Of a stretch of 64,000 bases of DNA, positions 9,359 through 17,858 are shown piece after piece. This DNA comes from Burkholderia cepacia (lineage in GTDB: Bacteria; Pseudomonadota; Gammaproteobacteria; Burkholderiales; Burkholderiaceae). The position numbers and the translations under genes were made by a program. Location of the stretch: positions 1,302,001-1,366,000 of the forward strand of contig NZ_CP013443.1 in NCBI RefSeq assembly GCF_001718835.1, written 5' to 3'. The notes beneath the pieces are model-generated. The model saw nothing but the letters and a program-made list of their open reading frames with translations. It did no database searches and had not been told where the DNA came from. How positions within the stretch are numbered: the stretch's first letter is position 1; each line of letters begins with the position of its first letter.

Positions 9359-9625
9359 ATGAAAAAAGCACTGATGGCAGCCTGCGTCGCCGGCCTTGCG
9401 TTCGCGGTGACGGGCGCTTATGCGCAGAACGATGCGATGTCGAAGGACCAGGCGCCGATGTCGAAGGACGCGATGGGCCACGACGCGATGTCGAAGGACG
9501 AAGGGATGCAGAAGGACGGCATGAAGAAGCACGCGATGAAGAAAGATGCGATGAAGAAGGACGCGATGTCGCACGACCAGATGGGCAAGCCGAAGCAGGA
9601 CGACAAGATGAGCCCGTCCAACTGA
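9359..9625 (+). CDS. Pentapeptide MXKDX repeat protein (secreted)
   Basis: An 88-residue protein with a Sec signal peptide (MKKALMAACVAGLAFAV... cleavage after AYA). The mature region is almost entirely MxKDx-type repeats (AMSKDQAPMSKDAMGHDAMSKDE..., KKDAMKKDAM). This matches the pentapeptide MXKDX family, which has no established function; the mature chain is Met/Lys/Asp-rich and probably disordered in the periplasm. The frame is open far upstream, but ATG 9359 with GGAGAG just before it is the only start that yields a signal peptide. It is followed at 106 bp by a cytochrome b561-type gene and may share its transcript. Confidence 0.85.
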   Translation: MKKALMAACVAGLAFAVTGAYAQNDAMSKDQAPMSKDAMGHDAMSKDEGMQKDGMKKHAMKKDAMKKDAMSHDQMGKPKQDDKMSPSN

Positions 9626-9730
9626 CGGGATGGTTCGCGCGCGGCACGTGCCGCCCGCCCGGTCATGCGTTCGCGACAGCGGGCGCCGCCCGGCCGGCGC
9701 GGCAGCCGCGCCACTGGAGGAGTCTTCACC

Positions 9731-10363
9731 ATGCAAACCGCTCCCGCTACCGGCCGCGCGACCGCCACGCCGCCCGCGCGCCCGATTCATCCGCTGTGGG
9801 TGCGCGCGAGCCACTGGCTCAATGCGCTCGCGGCGATCCTGATGGTGCTGTCCGGCTGGCGCATCTACGACGCGTCGCCGATCTATCCGCCGTTCGTGTT
9901 TCCGCACGGCATCACGCTGGGCGGCTGGCTCGGCGGCGCGCTGCAATGGCATTTCGCGGCAATGTGGCTGCTGGTCGGCAACGGGCTGTTCTACCTCGCG
10001 ATGTCGATCGCGACGGGGCGCCTCGCGCGCAAGATGCTGCCGGTCACGCCGGCGTCGATATGGCGCGACGTGCGCGCCGCGCTGGGCGGACGGCTGTCGC
10101 ACGACGACCTGAGCGTCTACAACGCGGTGCAGCGTGCCGCTTACCTGACCGCGATCGTCGATCTCGTCGTGCTGGTGCTGTCGGGGCTCACGATCTGGAA
10201 ATCCGTGCAATTCCCGCTGCTGCGCGAATTGTTCGGCGGCTACGACAACGCGCGTGTCGTGCACTTCTGGGCGATGTCGCTGCTCGTCGCATTCGTTGTC
10301 GTTCACGTCGCGATGGCGCTGCTGGTGCCGCGCTCGCTGCTCGCGATGCTGCGCGGTCGCTGA
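9731..10363 (+). CDS. Cytochrome b561-type membrane haem protein
   Basis: A 210-residue integral membrane protein of the bacterial cytochrome b561/Ni-hydrogenase b family. It has four to five hydrophobic helices with His residues placed to ligate haem (HPLWVRASHWLNA, LQWHFAAMW, VVHFWAMS, VVVHVAMAL). It should pass quinol electrons to or from the molybdopterin protein encoded 27 bp downstream. The start ATG 9731 follows GGAGGAG. An electron-transfer pair of this type (haem b membrane subunit plus periplasmic molybdo-oxidoreductase) parallels MsrPQ/YedYZ, although this subunit is not an obvious MsrQ sequence. Confidence 0.85.
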   Translation: MQTAPATGRATATPPARPIHPLWVRASHWLNALAAILMVLSGWRIYDASPIYPPFVFPHGITLGGWLGGALQWHFAAMWLLVGNGLFYLAMSIATGRLARKMLPVTPASIWRDVRAALGGRLSHDDLSVYNAVQRAAYLTAIVDLVVLVLSGLTIWKSVQFPLLRELFGGYDNARVVHFWAMSLLVAFVVVHVAMALLVPRSLLAMLRGR

Positions 10364-10390
10364 GCGGCCCGCGCGACCAAGGAGATCATC

Positions 10391-11179
10391 ATGTCCGAAC
10401 CCGAAGACACGCGCGCGCGAGCGCGCTGGACGCTCGACCGGAAGTCGCTCGAACTCGACGTGCGCCGCGAGCTCGAGATGCCGTCGCGGCGCCTCTTCAA
10501 CCGGCGCATCCTGACGCTCGGCGGCCTGACGATGCTGACCGGCTGCACGTTGCAGGACGACGCGTCGGTCAACACGTTCCTCGAGACGGTGTCGCGCATG
10601 AACGACCGCGTGCAGGCCTGGCTGTTCAGCGGCGAACGGCTCGCACCGACCTATACCGAAGCCGACATCACGCGACCGTTCCCGTTCAACGCGTACTACG
10701 GGATCGACGACGTGCCGCACGTCGATGCGTCGACGTACCGGCTCGTGCTGTCAGGACGCGTGACGGGCAAGCGCGTGTGGACGCTCGACGAACTGTATGC
10801 GCTGCCGCACGCGGAGCAGATCACGCGACATATCTGCGTGGAAGGGTGGAGCGCGATCGGCCGCTGGGGCGGCACGCCGTTCGGCGCGTTTCTCGCACGG
10901 GCCGGCGCCGATACAAGGGCGAAGTACGTGGGCTTCAAGTGCGCGGACGATTACTACGAGAGCATCGACATGCCGACCGCGCTGCATCCGCAGACGCTGC
11001 TCGCGTTCGACTACGACGGCCGCCGGCTGCCGCCGGAATTCGGCTTCCCGATGAAGCTGCGGATGCCGACCAAGCTCGGCTACAAGAACCCGAAGCACAT
11101 CATGGAGATCTTCGTGACCGATACGTATCCGGGCGGCTACTGGGTCGATCAGGGGTACAACTGGTTCGGCGGGTCGTAA
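10391..11179 (+). CDS. Molybdopterin-dependent oxidoreductase (sulfite oxidase/MsrP-like fold)
   Basis: A 262-residue protein with the sulfite-oxidase molybdopterin fold. The Moco-binding Cys lies in RHICVEGWSAIG (about residue 154), followed by CADDYYESIDM and GFPMKLRMPTKLGYKNPK. The N terminus has a twin-arginine region followed by a hydrophobic stretch and Cys (SRRLFNRRILTLGGLTMLTGC), suggesting Tat export with possible lipidation. It is probably a periplasmic reductase or oxidase working with the preceding cytochrome b. The substrate could be an oxidised amino acid or protein Met-sulfoxide as in MsrP, but that is inferred from the family only. Confidence 0.85.
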   Translation: MSEPEDTRARARWTLDRKSLELDVRRELEMPSRRLFNRRILTLGGLTMLTGCTLQDDASVNTFLETVSRMNDRVQAWLFSGERLAPTYTEADITRPFPFNAYYGIDDVPHVDASTYRLVLSGRVTGKRVWTLDELYALPHAEQITRHICVEGWSAIGRWGGTPFGAFLARAGADTRAKYVGFKCADDYYESIDMPTALHPQTLLAFDYDGRRLPPEFGFPMKLRMPTKLGYKNPKHIMEIFVTDTYPGGYWVDQGYNWFGGS

Positions 11180-11223
11180 GCGCCGCGCGGCGCACGGCGT
11201 GTGCCGCGCGCCACGTGCGCCGG

Positions 11224-12945
11224 TCAGAAGGTTTCCCAGTCGTCCGCGCCGCCTGCCGTGGCAAGCGCCGGTGCGGCTGACGAAGCCGCGGGTGCCGGCG
11301 CCGGACGGGCGGCGACGCGCCGCGCGACCGGACGCGCAGCCGCTGCGCGCGGTGCGGGAGCGTGCGCCTTGAGTGCCGCGGCCGGCGCGGCCGCGCCGCT
11401 GTCGGCGAGCTTGAACACCGCTATCGCGCGCTTCTGCTGCCCGGCCTGCTGTTCGAGCGATTGCGCGGCGGCGGACGCCTGTTCGACGAGTGCCGCGTTC
11501 TGCTGCGTGACTTCGTCCATCTGGCCGACCGCGATGTTGACCTGCTCGATCCCGCGGCTCTGCTCGTCGGACGCGGCCGAGATCTCCGCGTTGATGTCGG
11601 CGACGCGGCGAATCGCCTGCTGCACGTCGCCCATCGTGCGGCCGACCGCTTCCGCCTGCGCCGAGCCGTCGCGGACCGTCTCGACCGAGCGCTGGATCAG
11701 TTCCTTGATTTCCTTTGCCGCCGTCGACGAGCGTTGCGCGAGACTGCGCACCTCGCTCGCCACGACCGCGAAGCCGCGGCCCTGTTCGCCGGCGCGCGCG
11801 GCCTCGACCGCGGCGTTCAGCGCGAGGATGTTGGTCTGGAATGCGATGCTTTCGATCAGCCCCGTGATGTCGGCGATCTTCGACGAGCTCGCGCTGATTT
11901 CGGTCATCGTCACGAGCATTCGCTGCACGACCTCGCTGCCGTTGTCGGCGACCTCGGACGCATTGGTCGCGAGCGTCGTCGCCTGGCGCGCGTTGTCCGA
12001 GTTCTGCTTGACCGTCGCCGTCAGCTCTTCCATGCTCGCGGCGGTTTCCTGCAGCGACGCGGCCTGTTCCTCGGTGCGCGACGACAGGTCCATGTTGCCG
12101 GCCGCGATCTCGCTCGACGCGACCGAGATCGATTCGCTCGACGCCTTGATCCCGCGCACGATCTCCGCGAGATGCGTGTCCATCTGGCGCAGCGCGACCA
12201 GCAGGCGGCCGAATTCGTCGTTCGTGCGGATCTCGATCGCGTTCTCGAGATGGCCTTCGGCGATGCGCTGCGCGGTGTTCATCGCGATGCCGAGCGGTTG
12301 CGTGATCGCGCGCTGCAGGTACTGCCATGCGCCGATCGCGGCAGCCACGCCGATCGCGACGATGCCGAGCAACGCCCACAGAAGCGTGTGGAACGTGTCG
12401 TTGCCCTGGTCGGCCGAATCCTTGACCTGCTTCGCGTTGATCGCGATGTCCTCGTCGATGCTGTCGGTGACCGCGGTGCCGAGCGGGCGGATCTTGTCGA
12501 TCGCCGCCGCCGTTGCGTCGGCGTTGCCCGATTCTGCCGCGCCGAGTATGGTCGACGCGAGCGCGCGGAAATCGCCGAGTTGCCCGGCGATGCGGTCCGC
12601 GAGCTTGCGCTCGTCGGCGGCCGTCACCTTCGCCGGGTAGTAGTCGTTCCACGCGGCCAGCATCTTTTTCTCGCGCTCGCGGATGCGGTCGGCGAGGTTC
12701 TTCACCTCGGCCGCGTCACGCGTCGTGACCAGCTGCGCCAAGCCGAGGCGCATCTGCAGCGCGCCCGCCTGGGTGGTCGCCAGGTCCTCGATCGGCACGG
12801 TGCTGTCGGTGTACATCGCACTCATGTCGGAACTCAGCGTGGCGAGCCCCCGTATTCCTCCTAGTCCGATTGCGATCATCACGATCACGCAAGCGCCGAA
12901 TGCGATCGCGATCTTGAGCTTGATGGTGCCTGTCAGCTTGTTCAT
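11224..12945 (-). CDS. Methyl-accepting chemotaxis protein with a CheR-tether pentapeptide
   Basis: A 573-residue chemoreceptor. It has a TM1 near residues 10-30, a four-helix-bundle periplasmic ligand domain, and a TM2 near 188-210 (LLWALLGIVAIGVAAAIGA). A HAMP domain and the cytoplasmic signalling hairpin follow, the latter with the canonical tip (SIAFQTNILALNAAVEAARA). An Ala/Pro linker leads to a C-terminal DWETF, equivalent to the NWETF peptide that docks CheR/CheB in enteric Tar/Tsr, so it can probably act as an adaptation scaffold. It is monocistronic. Ligand unknown. Confidence 0.93.
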   Translation of the reverse strand: MNKLTGTIKLKIAIAFGACVIVMIAIGLGGIRGLATLSSDMSAMYTDSTVPIEDLATTQAGALQMRLGLAQLVTTRDAAEVKNLADRIREREKKMLAAWNDYYPAKVTAADERKLADRIAGQLGDFRALASTILGAAESGNADATAAAIDKIRPLGTAVTDSIDEDIAINAKQVKDSADQGNDTFHTLLWALLGIVAIGVAAAIGAWQYLQRAITQPLGIAMNTAQRIAEGHLENAIEIRTNDEFGRLLVALRQMDTHLAEIVRGIKASSESISVASSEIAAGNMDLSSRTEEQAASLQETAASMEELTATVKQNSDNARQATTLATNASEVADNGSEVVQRMLVTMTEISASSSKIADITGLIESIAFQTNILALNAAVEAARAGEQGRGFAVVASEVRSLAQRSSTAAKEIKELIQRSVETVRDGSAQAEAVGRTMGDVQQAIRRVADINAEISAASDEQSRGIEQVNIAVGQMDEVTQQNAALVEQASAAAQSLEQQAGQQKRAIAVFKLADSGAAAPAAALKAHAPAPRAAAARPVARRVAARPAPAPAASSAAPALATAGGADDWETF

Positions 12946-13238
12946 ACCCAGCTACCCATGTGAGAAAAACCTGTTGCTTCCCGAGCCCGCATCGACGCAT
13001 TCGTCAGGTTATTGAGCTGAAATCTCAACATGTGGGCGGGATTGATGGTCGGGTATACGGCAACGCGAATCGGTTCATTAGGAAAAGTGAACCAACAGGA
13101 TCAAATATTCGATGCCGTGAGCAAACGTCAGTCAACAGCCTTTCAAAGACTGTCGAAATTACTTTCGAATGTGTAATGTCATGTCTTGGCGCACATTCGA
13201 TCGAGTAAGCTGTCGACCCGGAACGCGCGCGCCGCGCG

Positions 13239-13520
13239 TCAAGCCGATTCGCGCACGTGCATTTCGACGCGCAGGCCGACCGCCGCCGCCATGTTGACGA
13301 GCGCGTCGAGCCCGAACAGGTTGATCTTGCCGCGCAGCAGGTCGGAGACGCGCGGCTGTGTGATGCCGAACAGCTTCGCGGCCTGTGCCTGGCTGATTTC
13401 CATCCGCGTGATGTGGTGCTTGAGTGCGATCATCAGTTCGGAGCGCAGCTTCATGTTCTCGGCTTCGGCCGGGGTGTCCTCGATCGCGTCCCAGACGCTG
13501 GAAAAGTGTTGCTTGGTCAT
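13239..13520 (-). CDS. XRE-family antitoxin (HigA-like)
   Basis: A 93-residue helix-turn-helix protein. The HTH is at about residues 40-65 (SQAQAAKLFGITQPRVSDLLRG), preceded by a helical N terminus that should bind the toxin. It is the second gene of a two-gene operon; its ATG (13518-13520) overlaps the toxin stop (13517-13519). Toxin-first order and an XRE-type antitoxin are characteristic of HigBA/RelE-XRE modules. It probably binds the palindrome at 13865-13880 to repress its own promoter. Confidence 0.87.
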   Translation of the reverse strand: MTKQHFSSVWDAIEDTPAEAENMKLRSELMIALKHHITRMEISQAQAAKLFGITQPRVSDLLRGKINLFGLDALVNMAAAVGLRVEMHVRESA

Positions 13521-13855
13521 CGCTTCAACTCCATCAACATGTCGCGGTAACGCCGGGTGGCCAATGCCACGTCTGCGTGGCGGGTTCGCTCCGTTTTCTT
13601 CTGGAAGCAGTGAAGCACATAGACGGCGTCGGCGAAGGTCGCGACGTAAATGATCCGGAATGCACCGCTCGCATCGCGCAGGCGAATCTCGCGCGCGCCG
13701 CGGCCCACCGTGGTCATCGGCTTCCAGTCGTCCGGCGCCAGGCCGCGCTGCACCTGGTCGATCTGGTGGCCGGCTTCGCGTCGCGCGGCCAATGGAAAGG
13801 CACGCAAGTCGTCGAGGGCGCTGCCGAGAAAGACGACGGGCCTGGGAGCAGGCAT
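13517..13855 (-). CDS. RelE/ParE-superfamily toxin (Gp49/HigB-like)
   Basis: A 112-residue putative mRNA-cleaving toxin. The sequence fits the phage-derived Gp49-like subgroup: VVFLGSALDDLRAFP, GREAGHQIDQVQRG-type helix, REIRLRDASGAFRIIYVATFADAVYVLHCFQKKTERT. The basic Arg/Lys set of the fold is retained. Although the frame is open to 13966, the only sensible start is ATG 13855. No Shine-Dalgarno precedes it, and a perfect TATAAT ends 7 nt before it, so the mRNA may be leaderless. The partner antitoxin follows with a 4-nt overlap. Confidence 0.86.
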   Translation of the reverse strand: MPAPRPVVFLGSALDDLRAFPLAARREAGHQIDQVQRGLAPDDWKPMTTVGRGAREIRLRDASGAFRIIYVATFADAVYVLHCFQKKTERTRHADVALATRRYRDMLMELKR

Positions 13856-13861
13856 GAGTGG

Positions 13862-13880
13862 ATTATACAAAATTTTGTAT
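13862..13880 (-). promoter_or_regulatory. Toxin-antitoxin promoter and palindromic operator
   Basis: A perfect 16-bp palindrome, ATACAAAATTTTGTAT, occupies 13865-13880. On the minus strand it overlaps a perfect -10 hexamer, TATAAT (13867-13862). The -35 is weak (TTTCAA/CTTTCA around 13884-13890). Spacing puts transcription initiation at 13855, the A of the toxin start codon. A HigA-type repressor bound here would block the promoter. Confidence 0.75.
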
Positions 13881-14383
13881 TGATTGAAAGCGTGGAACGA
13901 GTCGGATGAATGCCGCTCCGTCCTGAAGCAGCATCGGCGTGCGTGCGACGCGCGAGCGCACCGCATCGTGACGATAGCCTCGGCGCAGTCGATAAAGTGC
14001 GTTGTTGGCCGAAGGGGAGAGGGGCGGGTTCGACGCCCGCATCCGGCCGCCGGACGTGGCGATTCCGGCCGCAGGGGCGCCGGACGACGGTGCGTCGCGA
14101 CCGAAAAAACTGTCGCGCCGAAACGTCAGTCGATTGCCTTTCAGACAGGTCCGACGATGCTTTCGAATCCTTGATGCCATAATGCCGAGCATGCGCTACC
14201 GCTGCGGTGGCGCGCGTTTTCTGTCCCTCTGCCGCCGGCCCCGCCGGCTTACTTCGTCGCCGTTCGCATCGTCATGTCGTTCCGCACGTTCGCTCTGCCT
14301 TCCCGGTCCCGCCAGGGCCGTTTGCCGGCATCGCCGGCGTCTTTCAGCGGAGCACGCGGCGCGACGTGCGGGCAGGCTGCGCA
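13881..14383. other. Intergenic region between the toxin-antitoxin operon and a transporter gene
   Basis: About 500 bp without a credible gene. Short open frames exist on both strands but have no ribosome-binding site or recognisable product. It should contain the promoter of the rightward EamA gene; I see no convincing motif. Confidence 0.4.
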
Positions 14384-15547
14384 ATGACGCCGCTCGACCG
14401 TCTCCTCGATTTCCTCGCCCGTTTCTCCTTCCGGATCCGCCTGCCGCAAAGCCGCGGCGGCCGCGTCGCGCTGGCGCTCGTCTTCATCTATTTCGTCTGG
14501 GGTTCGACCTACAGCGGCCTGCATTTCGCGCTGCAGTCGTTCCCGCCGCTGCTGCTGTCGGGGCTGCGCAACCTGCTCGGCGGGATCGGCCTGTTCATCT
14601 TCGCGCTGCGGCGCAAGCCCGAATGGCCGACGCCGCTCGAAATCCGCAATGCGGGGATCGTCGGCACGATGCTCGTCGCGCTGTCGTCCGGCACGATCGC
14701 GCTCGGGATCAGTTCGGTCAGCAGCGGCTCGGCCGCGGTGATGGTGGCCACGGTGCCGCTGTTCGCGACCGTGATCGCGGCGGTCGCCGGGCGGCCGGTC
14801 ACAAAGGGCGAGTGGGCGGCCGTCGCGCTCGGGATGGTCGGCATCGTCGTGCTGAATTCGGGCGGTGCGGCCGCGCAGAATTCGGCGCTCGGCACGATCT
14901 GCGTGCTGGCCGGCGCGCTGTTCTGGGCCGGCGGCGCGCATCTCGCGACGCGGCTCAAGCTGCCGTCCGACCTGTTCCTGTCCACGTCGCTGCAGATCGG
15001 CCTGGGCGGCATGATTTCGACGCTCGTCGCCTGGCTGATCGGCGAGCGCATCGAGCACGTGATGGTGGGGCCGGTGTTCGCGTTCCTGTACCTGATGGTG
15101 TTCTGCACGATGGCCGCGTACGTTGCGTACGGCTACCTGATCCGCCACACGAGCCCGATCATCGCGAGCAGCTGCATGTACGTGAACCCGATCGTCGCGG
15201 TCGCGCTCGGTGCGCTGCTGCTGGGCGAGCCGGTGACGATGGCGACCGTGGTCGCGACCGTCGCGATCCTCGGCAGCGTCGGGTTGTCGTTCGTGTTCGA
15301 TCCGGCGCGGCGGCGCGTGTCGCAGACGGCGTCGGCGAGCGTCTCGACGCCCGTGACCGCGTCCACCGCATCCGCACCAGAGCCCGCCACGGCGCCGGCG
15401 CCTGTAACGACGTCGACTTCAGCGCCTGCACCGACGCAGCCGACGATGCCGGCGTCCGCACCCGAGCCGACGCCGGCGGCGACCTATGCGTCAGCGCCCG
15501 CGTCGAGCATCAAGCCGGTGCCCGGCGCCCCGGCGGCCGACGCATGA
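14384..15547 (+). CDS. EamA/DMT-family transporter with a Pro/Ala/Thr-rich tail
   Basis: A 387-residue inner-membrane transporter with two EamA repeats and ten predicted helices from VALALVFIYFVWGSTYSG to VGLSFVF (about residues 25-310). The final 75 or so residues are a low-complexity Ala/Pro/Thr/Ser tail, which is unusual for the family and probably disordered in the cytoplasm. The frame is open to 14207, but that stretch is not membrane-like. ATG 14384 (MTPLDRLLDF) gives the usual short N terminus. Substrate unknown. It is convergent with the MFS gene. Confidence 0.86.
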   Translation: MTPLDRLLDFLARFSFRIRLPQSRGGRVALALVFIYFVWGSTYSGLHFALQSFPPLLLSGLRNLLGGIGLFIFALRRKPEWPTPLEIRNAGIVGTMLVALSSGTIALGISSVSSGSAAVMVATVPLFATVIAAVAGRPVTKGEWAAVALGMVGIVVLNSGGAAAQNSALGTICVLAGALFWAGGAHLATRLKLPSDLFLSTSLQIGLGGMISTLVAWLIGERIEHVMVGPVFAFLYLMVFCTMAAYVAYGYLIRHTSPIIASSCMYVNPIVAVALGALLLGEPVTMATVVATVAILGSVGLSFVFDPARRRVSQTASASVSTPVTASTASAPEPATAPAPVTTSTSAPAPTQPTMPASAPEPTPAATYASAPASSIKPVPGAPAADA

Positions 15548-15569
15548 CGGCGACACGCGCGGCTGCGGC

Positions 15570-16772
15570 TTAGCCGCCGCGCTTGCCGCCCCGATGATGG
15601 CTCGCGCCGGCCAGCGCGGTGAACACCAGCCCGGTCGCGCACAGGCCGATCCAGCCGAACGCGTGCCATGCGGCCACACCGGCCGACGAGCCGAGCGCGC
15701 CGCCGATGAAATAGCACACCATGTACACCGTGTTCACGCGGCTGCGCGCCTCGGGCTTCAGCGCATAGATGCGCGACTGGTTCGAGATCTGCGCGGCCTG
15801 CACGCCGACGTCCAGCACGATCACGCCGATCACGAGCCCGACGAGGCTCGAGCCCGACAGCGCGAAGATCACGAACGACAGCGCGAGCAGCGCGATCGCG
15901 AGCGAGATGATCGCGCGCGGGCCGCGCTTGTCCGCGAAGCGGCCCGCGTAGGGCGCCGCGAGCGCGCCCGCCGCCCCGACGATCCCGAACAGGCCGGCTG
16001 CCTGCGGGCCGAGATGGAACGGCGCGCCGGCGAGCAGCAGCGTGAGCACGGGCCAGAACGCGCTGAATGCCGCGAACAGCGCGGCGCCCGTCAGGGACGC
16101 TTCGCGCAGCCCGCGCAGTTCGACCGCCAGATGCCACATCGAGCCGAGCAGCTTGCCGTACGACAGCGTCGACGTCGGCGAACTGCGCGGCAGCCGCAGC
16201 ACGATCACGGCGGCGAGCGCGACGAGCGCCGCGACCGACGCGGCGAACACCGCGCGCCAGCCGAAATATTCGGCGACGAAACCGGCGGCGGTGCGCGCGA
16301 GCAGGATCCCGAGCAGCAGGCCGCTCATCACGGTGCCGACCGCGTGCCCGCGTTCGGCCGGCGGCGCGATCTCGGCGGCGAACGGCACGGCCTGTTGCGC
16401 GATCGTCGCGAGGATGCCGATCGCGAGGCTCGCGACGGCAAGCACGGCCAGCGACGGCGCGGCGGCCGCGACGATCAGCGCGACCGACAGGCCGGCGATC
16501 TGCATCAGGATCAGCCGGCGGCGGTCGAAGCGGTCGCCGAGCGGCGCGAGCAGGAACATGCCGGCCGCATAGCCGAGCTGCGTCGCGGTCGGCACCGCGC
16601 CGATCCACGAAGCGCCGTCGGGAAACGCGGAGCGGAAGCTGTCGAGCAGCGGCTGGTTGTAGTAGATGTTCGCGACGGATACGCCCGCGATCGTCGCGAG
16701 CAGCAACAGCAGGCTGCGCGAATAGTGGGGCGAGGCGGCGTCGGTCGGATGGTCGGGGGCTACGGAAGACAT
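15570..16772 (-). CDS. MFS transporter (DHA1-like)
   Basis: A 400-residue major-facilitator protein with twelve predicted helices. The start region reads LLLLLATIAGVSVANIYYNQPLLDSF, typical of YfcJ/YgaY-like DHA1 exporters. The MFS motif A is recognisable in APLGDRFDRRRLI between helices 2 and 3, and the second half repeats it as GRFADKRGPR. The start is set at ATG 16772 (MSSVAPDHPTD), where the conserved N terminus begins; the open frame extends to 17054 without support. Substrate unknown. Confidence 0.87.
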   Translation of the reverse strand: MSSVAPDHPTDAASPHYSRSLLLLLATIAGVSVANIYYNQPLLDSFRSAFPDGASWIGAVPTATQLGYAAGMFLLAPLGDRFDRRRLILMQIAGLSVALIVAAAAPSLAVLAVASLAIGILATIAQQAVPFAAEIAPPAERGHAVGTVMSGLLLGILLARTAAGFVAEYFGWRAVFAASVAALVALAAVIVLRLPRSSPTSTLSYGKLLGSMWHLAVELRGLREASLTGAALFAAFSAFWPVLTLLLAGAPFHLGPQAAGLFGIVGAAGALAAPYAGRFADKRGPRAIISLAIALLALSFVIFALSGSSLVGLVIGVIVLDVGVQAAQISNQSRIYALKPEARSRVNTVYMVCYFIGGALGSSAGVAAWHAFGWIGLCATGLVFTALAGASHHRGGKRGG

Positions 16773-16992
16773 GGCGATACGGGGCGCTCGGGTATGACGT
16801 GACCCGCGCGGGCGCGGCGGCTGGCGCCGGCGCGCGCCGGGCATCGGTCGGGGCAGCCGATGATACCGGAGCCGTGCGAAACGTGCCGGCCGCGGCTTTG
16901 CGCGGCCGAGCGCGCGTCGGCAGGGCGGAGCGGGTGGAGTGCGAGCGGCGGTCGGGGTTGCCGCGGCACCCGAACGGCTGCCGCGGCCGTGC

Positions 16993-17817
16993 TCAGTCGA
17001 CCAGCTCGCCCGTCGGCTCGTAGAACGGATAAGGCCCGGCGCCTTCATCGACATATACGTGATGCGTGATCACGCCGGCATCCGGCGTATGGCGATGCAC
17101 GGCGAACGCCGGCGGCTCGAGCCGGAATGCGGACGGCGCGTCGGTCCGCAGGTCGAAGGCGACCTGATGCGCGGGCGACGGCACCGCGGCCGCGAGCGTG
17201 CCGCCGAAGCGCGTGAACATCGTGCGATGCACGTGGCCGCACAGTACGCGCTCGACGTTCGGATGCGCGCGCAGCAGCGCGTCGAGTTTCGCGGCGGCGG
17301 CGGGCGCGAGGCGCAGCTTGTCCATGTGGCCGATCCCCGCCGAGAACGGCGGGTGATGCAGCGCGACGATCACGGGCCGGTCGCGCGCGGCGTCGAGCTG
17401 CGCGGCGAGCCATGCGAGCCGGGCGTCGCACAGGTCGCCGTGGCTTGCACCGGGCACCTGCGAATCGAGCGCGAGCACGCGCACCGCGCCGACGTCGAAC
17501 GCGTACTGCACGAATTCGCCCTCCTGCAGCTCGGCGCGATCGGCAAACGCGCGGCGCAGCCCGGCGCGGTCGTCGTGATTGCCGATCATCAGGTAGTACG
17601 GAATCTCGAGCGGTGCGAGCAGGTCGCGCAACTGCGCGTATTCGTCGTCGCGGCCGAAATCGACGAGGTCGCCGGTGACGAGCACGGCGTCGGGGCGCGG
17701 CACGAGCGCGTTCAGTCTGTCGATGCAGCGCGCGAGCGCGGCCGCCGTGTCGACGCGCCGGTACGCGAGCTGGCCCGGACGCTTGATGTGGAGATCGCTG
17801 ATTTGAGCAAGCAGCAT
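16993..17817 (-). CDS. GpdQ-like class III phosphodiesterase (calcineurin-type)
   Basis: A 274-residue dinuclear metallophosphoesterase. It shows the full metal-ligand set: D-x-H in QISDLHI, GDLVDFG, GNHDD, HHPPF and GHVHRT. The pattern MLLAQISDLH...VDTAAAL...GNHDDR...HHPPFS...GHVHR...PSPAHQ resembles the glycerophosphodiesterase GpdQ and CpdA. It is the last gene of an operon with an ABC importer (ATPase 41 bp upstream). This supports hydrolysis of an imported phosphodiester in the cytoplasm (no signal peptide). The exact substrate, for example a glycerophosphodiester or a cyclic nucleotide, cannot be decided from sequence. Confidence 0.88.
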   Translation of the reverse strand: MLLAQISDLHIKRPGQLAYRRVDTAAALARCIDRLNALVPRPDAVLVTGDLVDFGRDDEYAQLRDLLAPLEIPYYLMIGNHDDRAGLRRAFADRAELQEGEFVQYAFDVGAVRVLALDSQVPGASHGDLCDARLAWLAAQLDAARDRPVIVALHHPPFSAGIGHMDKLRLAPAAAAKLDALLRAHPNVERVLCGHVHRTMFTRFGGTLAAAVPSPAHQVAFDLRTDAPSAFRLEPPAFAVHRHTPDAGVITHHVYVDEGAGPYPFYEPTGELVD

Positions 17818-17858
17818 CGTCGTTCCTCGGATCGTGTTTTTGTCGTAAGTGGGGTGCG

